DNA from: Spongospora subterranea
Lineage: Eukaryota; Endomyxa; Phytomyxea; Plasmodiophorida; Plasmodiophoridae
DNA length: 12,441 bases
Direction of reading: 5' to 3'
NCBI GenBank assembly: GCA_900404475.1
Contig: OUQQ01000596.1
Coordinates: 1-12,441, forward strand
Shown here: piece by piece, positions 8,468-12,441 of the stretch
How the letters are laid out: each line of letters opens with the position of its first letter
Position numbering within the stretch: position 1 is the stretch's first letter
Program-made: the position numbers and the translations under genes
Notes under the pieces: model-generated
Database searches by the model: none
Told to the model about the DNA's origin: nothing
What the model saw: only the letters and a program-made list of their open reading frames with translations

Positions 8468-8557
8468 ATGGTCGACCAAGTTTCCGATTTCGAAATGCTA
8501 GCCTTGACAGCCTTGACTCCGCCAGACGGGGACACTGCGATTGCCTCTCGATGTTAA
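8468..8557 (+). CDS. Short open frame of 29 codons with protein-like composition
   Basis: ATG 8468 to TAA 8555-8557. It encodes an acidic, ordered-looking peptide containing VSDFEMLALTALTPPDGDT. It ends about 50 bases before the inverted repeat that carries further coding fragments, so it may be a piece of the same source gene or element. Too short for a firm call. Confidence 0.22.
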   Translation: MVDQVSDFEMLALTALTPPDGDTAIASRC

Positions 8558-8608
8558 TATTCCCTGTTATAGTGATACATGAGGCAGCGTAACTCGACCA
8601 GTTTTTCT

Positions 8609-8911
8609 AGTCCGGCGATTTCTTAAGGATAGGGCGCGAATTGGGTTTCCAATGCACGTGGAACCTTGCGTCGTAGTTCTGGTATTTCGACAGCGACCTC
8701 GCTCGCGATGGGTCATAACAAAATCGCGAACGTTTCTTGTACACATTTGCAGTTGATGCATCGGCTTCCAAGGAAGTTGATGCAAAGGTGTACAAGGACC
8801 TTTCGCAATGTCGCAAGACGAGGTCGCTGTCGAAATACTAGAACTACGGCGCAAGGTTCCACGTGCATTGGAAACCCAATTCGCGCCCTATCCTCAAGAT
8901 ATCGCCGGACT
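8609..8911. repeat. Long imperfect palindrome (inverted repeat) of about 300 bases
   Basis: Bases 8609-8699 and 8821-8911 are reverse complements with four mismatches and no gaps over 91 bases by my hand alignment. The inner parts pair more loosely but still share the block around TTGTACAC and TTTGCA, so the centre is near 8760. The single strand could fold into one long hairpin. It could be a foldback element, a MITE-like remnant or a head-to-head duplication. No obvious target-site duplication was seen at the ends. Confidence 0.9.
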
Positions 8912-8942
8912 GGAGGACTTGTTTTTTATTGTAGAGGACTGA
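8808..8942 (+). CDS. Right-arm coding fragment, 44 codons
   Basis: ATG 8808 to TGA 8940-8942, reading MSQDEVAVEILELRRKVPRA then LETQFAPYPQDIAGLEDLFF and a short acidic end. The frame extends upstream of the ATG through KGVQGPF, so the ATG may be internal to a longer source. The opposite arm, read on the minus strand, encodes nearly the same peptide but has TAA in place of the CAA for Gln30, and then continues IAGLEKLVELRCL. The Leu-spaced end hints at a leucine-rich segment, but this is too short to assign. Likely a fragment of a real gene captured and duplicated in inverted orientation. Confidence 0.35.
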   Translation: MSQDEVAVEILELRRKVPRALETQFAPYPQDIAGLEDLFFIVED

Positions 8943-9159
8943 CTTGAGACTACAACACAGCCACAATCGCGACTCTTAGTCAATTTGGGGAAGTTGGTCG
9001 AGCAGTTTGTGGTTGCAGAGCTATATTGGTGATATTTGATGCAATCTGAATGATTTTTGATGATGAAAAGATTGGAGAAGGTAAATGGTGATTATCACCC
9101 TCAATCATTCTCGTCAACAGGTATTGTTCTGGCTCCTTTACCAGATCATTCTCTGTCTG

Positions 9160-9360
9160 ATTGGGATCATGATTCTCTTCTCAATCCTCATCCCGTCTTC
9201 CTCAATCTCCCTATTCCCCAATATTCAGCCACATCTCTCTCTCTATCGCCCGCTTTCTCCTTCTCTCCCTTCGTCCTCTTCCTCCTCCACCGCCATCTCT
9301 CTTCCTTCCTCTTTCCATTCCCGTTTACTCAGTCCATCACCCCCCTGTCTGTTATTCTCA
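9160..9360 (+). repeat. Pyrimidine-rich (CT) low-complexity tract
   Basis: About 200 bases on the plus strand are dominated by C and T, with runs such as CATCTCTCTCTCTATC and repeated TTCCTC/CTTCC units, with few purines. Open frames across it (Ser, Leu, Pro and Phe-rich) are explained by this bias, so I do not call a gene here. It sits at the start of the AT-rich part of the window. The flanks 8950-9160 and 9360-9530 show nothing I can name. Confidence 0.7.
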
Positions 9361-9531
9361 GCCGATAGCATCTCTCAAATCTCCAGAAAAGCTCATCATT
9401 GTTATATACGCTTTTCAAAATCCCATTATGGTGTGATCTTGATATACTATCGATCTGGCGTTCATTGTCCAATGATCTGATCCCGATCGTTGGTATGAGT
9501 TTTTCGTTGAATGCTTCATTTCTCATAACTC

Positions 9532-9939
9532 TTAGCACTCTATGTAGATATCCCCAACTTTGCTCGCCAAAAAAGTCCCCATGACAAATTCCATCACTGG
9601 ACGAATTAGTCGATGGGCGATGAGCCGATGACGGATTTTGAAAATTCCTTTTTTATCTCGTTGGCAATGCATTAAAATGGATAATTTCTGTTTGTTAGAC
9701 AAGAACTTGAATTCTGAATCCAGTGCAATTTGAGTGATGTAAAGATTATTTCGAAACAATTGTTTTTTGATCAAGCGAGTGCTGGTTTTCCGATTGATCC
9801 ATCGCTGATAATACGTGTTGACACCAAATCCAATTTTCCTACGTGATGACCTGAGTTTACGATAAGGAACCTGAGAACAAGAATACAATTCGCACAACAA
9901 GTGCAGAAACAATGAAGCTCGATAGTATATCGATCTCAC
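9532..9939 (-). CDS. Minus-strand ORF in repeat copy 1, unidentified
   Basis: A basic 135-residue frame. Its LCELYSCSQVPYRK segment corresponds to LCELCFCPQVPYRK in copy 2, and several of the base differences there are synonymous (GAA/GAG, CCT/CCC, CGT/CGG). Further on, GFGVNTYYQRW matches GFGVNMYHQRRW, where copy 2 carries a whole-codon insertion. This pattern points to a frame that was once under protein-level selection. The conserved CTCAG just before GTT could instead be a splice acceptor, which would make this an exon. No family recognised, and the C-terminal half is not duplicated. Confidence 0.33.
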   Translation of the reverse strand: MRSIYYRASLFLHLLCELYSCSQVPYRKLRSSRRKIGFGVNTYYQRWINRKTSTRLIKKQLFRNNLYITQIALDSEFKFLSNKQKLSILMHCQRDKKGIFKIRHRLIAHRLIRPVMEFVMGTFLASKVGDIYIEC

Positions 9940-10247
9940 GAGAAAAATGTTGAACCTGCATCGCCAGATATAGTATGAGTTATCCTTGAAGGGTGTTGTC
10001 GGTGAGCTAAATATTTCCTCAGGGGTTTCACTAAAAGTTCAATAGCTCGGATACAATACCATCACGAGGGACGAAATGAAAAGCTGTGTCAACTAGGGAA
10101 TAGAACTGCGGTCAAGATGTGACAATGAAATATGGCGATAATCCATTGAGGTTCTACGAGAGGCATACAAAACCAACTGTTTGAACGTGATAATCAGATG
10201 AATTTGAGAAGGACCTGATTTTTGTAAATCATTTCTCATCAAATAAA

Positions 10248-10258
10248 TATATATAAAA
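10248..10258 (+). promoter_or_regulatory. TATA-like box in repeat copy 1
   Basis: TATATATAAAA at 10248-10258, with a counterpart in copy 2 at 10850-10860, each followed about 40-60 bases later by a conserved GAGGAT-AACCCGAT block. In copy 1 an ATG at 10266 opens 65 codons; in copy 2 an ATG at 10906 opens 26 codons of very charged sequence (LEEQEKERRDRDLRH). Retention in both copies is suggestive, but AT-rich DNA makes such boxes by chance. Confidence 0.25.
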
Positions 10259-10446
10259 TCAACCTATGACGAGGGTATCGCGAATCTTAATCATAACTCA
10301 ACAACGACAGAGGATTAACCCGATACGGTCGCTGGTATCGATTAACGATGAATATGTGTTATCACAGTATTGTTCAAATTCATCAATCTTATCAAATCTT
10401 GTCCCATCGCCGCTGATGATACATGTTGACACCAAATCCAGTTTGG

Positions 10447-10776
10447 TTAGAAAGAATACCTAGACCTCCAGGATTTCACAAACGTGATGGCCCGGAATTT
10501 CCGATAGGGAACCTGAGGACAAAAACACAACTCGCACAAGAATTTCCCTAAACCGAATGAAAGAAAAATATGATGATCTAAGGCGGAAAACGACGAACAG
10601 TAGTTCATCGCCAGTTGAGGTTCATCCTCCTTTAAGGGTGTGTTTGGAACCATCAAAAGTTGAAAATTAAAAATCGAGAAGCGGTGTCCACTACAGACTG
10701 GACCTGCAGTCAAGATGTGACAATGAATGATGGCGATGAATTCATTGACGATTAAATGGAAAGCATACAAACGCAA
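10447..10776 (-). pseudogene. Minus-strand ORF in repeat copy 2, paralogous to the copy 1 frame
   Basis: A 109-residue frame. Its LCELCFCPQVPYRKFRAI part pairs with copy 1. After that it stops, while the copy-1 partner continues; the matching GFGVNMYHQRRW is found in another phase further along, so copy 2 is frameshifted between the two blocks. The N-terminal part (IIHCHILTAG) has no open counterpart in copy 1, where the frame meets an early stop. Both copies therefore look decayed, at different places. Confidence 0.3.
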
Positions 10777-10991
10777 CTATCTGCACGTGATTCAGCCGAA
10801 TTTCGGTGATATAGGAAGCACCTGATTTTGAATATCTCCTCACAACGTGTATATATATAACGATAAACCCCGATCATAACTTAAGAAAAGCAGAGGATAA
10901 ACCCGATGCATTCGTTGGAGGAACAAGAAAAGGAACGACGGGATCGTGACCTGAGACATTGCGACGGATTTGGTCGGATTAAATGATGTTA

Positions 10992-12227
10992 TCACAGTAT
11001 TGAACAGTGACAATCTCCGTTGTCGCTTAACCTCTGTGCACCTTGCCGAACAGAACGTTGAAATTCATACATACGTCGAAATTTGTCAAAATGTTCTCGA
11101 AACAAGGATAAACGGTCTGGGTCAAAATATTCATCCAAATCCAGCAGGCAATCGTGAAGAGTTGCATAACCGATAAGATCATCGTCACCAAAATCATTAT
11201 CACCAATGGGGTGCTTGTGAAAATACGGGATGGAATGGGTGCATAAATGCAATAATCGGCACTAGCCCAGCTGTTAAGTTCAAGTAGTGGAAACTAACCA
11301 GGACCCCGAAAATCGAACTCCATTTGAAGATAACACCAGAGATTCGGAAAAAATGGATATTGATATTCGGCAATTGAGGGTACAGGAAAATCCACTCCAT
11401 TACGAGCGGCCAACGATTGTTCGAGCTCATCGAAGAACAACCTCATATCAGCGCATGGTGAATGGCGAATTGTAAATTCGACCTTGGTGTTGTATCGACC
11501 CATAAACAAGCTGCGGTCAAGCGAAAGTCGCCAATGATTTCGGTTCAAAGATTCAATAAGATTTGGGTAGTGATTGTCAATGACATCAAAATCTGATGGA
11601 GATGAAATCGGGGGGCGAATACGGTGACATGGAGACCTTCTCCACTGAGTTCTATAAGGCCATGAACATCAGAAATACTCACAATTCTTACACCATCGGA
11701 TCCATTTTGTTCTGATCACTCGATATGAGTTGAACTCGTCGAAGTTCAATATATCGCCAACTCTAATATTATCCCCGACATATAATGAACTCCCATTAGG
11801 ATCATCAAAATTGATTGTCGTAATGGACCCATTAACATGTCGGATATTGACAGATGATGATAGGGGAATATCATTATATGAACGAAACCCATCATATGAA
11901 CGAGAGTCATCTTGTGACCGAGAGTCAGTCAGGTGGCGCTCAGTGATTAAATCATCAAAATATCTACTGAGATTGGTGAAAACAGCGTGCGGATGAACAA
12001 CATAATCCGAAAGGGATAAAATTGGATCGTCCTTGAAAGATGGGTTGAGAAATCTGCAACATCACATTCGAAGATCATATGACGAATAATGATCGGGAAA
12101 GCTTTAGGAAATCTAATTTGGTTAGAGGCTGATGATGGGTCGGCTTCTTAGTCGGTATATAGTAATCATAGAGCGACTGCCAAATCGGTAGATCGTCATC
12201 GGAGAGAGCTGAGAAAGTCACAAAGCG
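10992..12227 (-). pseudogene. Unidentified minus-strand coding region with frame changes
   Basis: Successive minus-strand open segments look like one protein: 12078-12227 (SDDDLPIWQSLYDYYIP), 11950-12147 (NQIRFPKAFPIIIRHMIFEC), 11672-12061 (130 codons without Met, with SLSDYVVHPHAVFTNLSRYF, a RSxD repeat and NGSSLYVGDNIRVGDIL), 11548-11715 (GSDGVRIVSISDVHGLIEL), 11297-11668 (NHWRLSLDRSLFMGRYNTKV and ADMRLFFDELEQSLAARNG) and 10995-11261 (acidic DNDFGDDDLIGYATLHDCLL). Frame switches fall at or next to short mononucleotide runs: AAA 12050-12052, TTTT 11705-11708, GGGGGG 11610-11615. Short introns could explain some, but I found no consistent GT-AG set except a possible one at about 12190-12230. 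An opposing plus-strand frame at 11730-11996 is less convincing. No family recognised. Confidence 0.42.
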
Positions 12228-12441
12228 TTAGTTGATTAGGACAGACCTGTTGACGATGACACCCACAGATTGATAACAGTCGTGATGTGGACGATAATGA
12301 TATGATATCAGGAATATCAAGATATATCAATATTGGGCAATAGGAAAATGAGGAGAGTGTTGTTATGAGATCCATTAGTTGAGTCAGGGAGGCGCCGCAG
12401 TAACTGTAAATAACACTGGTACCGGTAGTGGTACACTGTTA
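12228..12441. other. Window end, possible further minus-strand exon
   Basis: The minus strand keeps short protein-like frames (for example VHITTVINLWVSSSTAL, and in another phase HYRPHHDCYQSVGVIVN) ending at a candidate donor GTCTGT, which is followed by CTAAC and a TTTCTCAG acceptor about 40 bases on. This could be the first intron of the minus-strand gene, but the two frames cannot be separated here. Confidence 0.2.

Larger units (their letters stand above)
9801..11010. repeat. Two diverged direct repeats of about 600 bases
   Basis: Copy 1 is about 9801-10391 and copy 2 about 10406-11010. Shared blocks in the same order: TGTTGACACCAAATCCA at 9816 and 10424; a GGAACCTGAG block near 9867 and 10509; the 19-base GTCAAGATGTGACAATGAA at 10111 and 10709; TATATATAA-type boxes at 10248 and 10850; GTTATCACAGTATTG at 10358 and 10988. 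The offset drifts from 608 to 630, so indels have accumulated. Copies are adjacent, consistent with an old tandem duplication. Third copies were not found. Confidence 0.85.

Noticed and set aside
9085..9480. Hydrophobic plus-strand ORF of 131 codons, like a membrane protein
   Set aside because: Leu, Ser, Pro and Phe content is produced by the CT-rich tract; no other support.
11730..11996. Plus-strand ORF of 88 codons
   Set aside because: The minus-strand frame across the same bases is longer and fits the coding-like segments on both sides.
1..12441. tRNA, rRNA, CRISPR arrays, bacterial promoters or ribosome binding sites
   Set aside because: No cloverleaf, rRNA core or regularly spaced repeats were seen, and the gene structure is eukaryotic.

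Overview
The window is eukaryotic nuclear DNA. Its centre is a spliced plus-strand gene with 12 GT-AG introns of about 64-302 bases. Its exons read through in the standard code and are visibly GC-rich, while introns and flanks are AT-richer. The motor sequence and exon-intron style suggest a unicellular eukaryote (protist), but nothing here fixes the lineage.

Region 1 (1-1411) lies upstream of the main gene. It holds coding-like plus-strand fragments. The best is a pair of phase-compatible exon candidates (about 950-1107 and 1214-1300) that would end an unidentified upstream gene 111 bases before the next ATG. A longer stretch, 293-831, keeps protein-like content in one frame but has internal stops.

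Region 2 (1412-7036) is the main result. Thirteen exons, assembled by hand from splice signals and family motifs, total 3480 bases and encode 1159 residues plus TAA. Residues 1 to about 760 are a complete myosin motor: SH3-like N-terminus, P-loop GDSGSGKT, switch I NDNSSRFGK, switch II DVFGFE, actin-binding and SH1 region, and converter. A short degenerate IQ neck and a linker follow. Residues from about 880 are a PTEN/tensin-type phosphatase domain, and those from about 1010 to the end are a PTEN-type C2 domain. The phosphatase signature is HSKAGKGRCS: Ser replaces the catalytic Cys, and Gly sits where PTEN has its general-acid Asp. I infer a barbed-end or pointed-end actin motor (direction unknown) whose tail is a catalytically dead, possibly phosphoinositide-binding, membrane module.

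Region 3 (7037-8950) contains minus-strand coding remnants convergent with the myosin gene. These include a 198-residue ORF that seems to run on in another frame after a short homopolymer. An imperfect palindrome of about 300 bases follows, each arm carrying a copy of the same coding fragment.

Region 4 (8950-12441) is AT-rich. It has a strongly pyrimidine-biased tract and two diverged direct repeats of about 600 bases that share a minus-strand reading frame and TATA-like boxes. It ends in an unidentified minus-strand coding region (10992-12227) whose frame changes mostly coincide with mononucleotide runs. Regions 3 and 4 look like decayed or transposon-derived DNA, or contain assembly indels. 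I could not assign a family to any protein outside Region 2.
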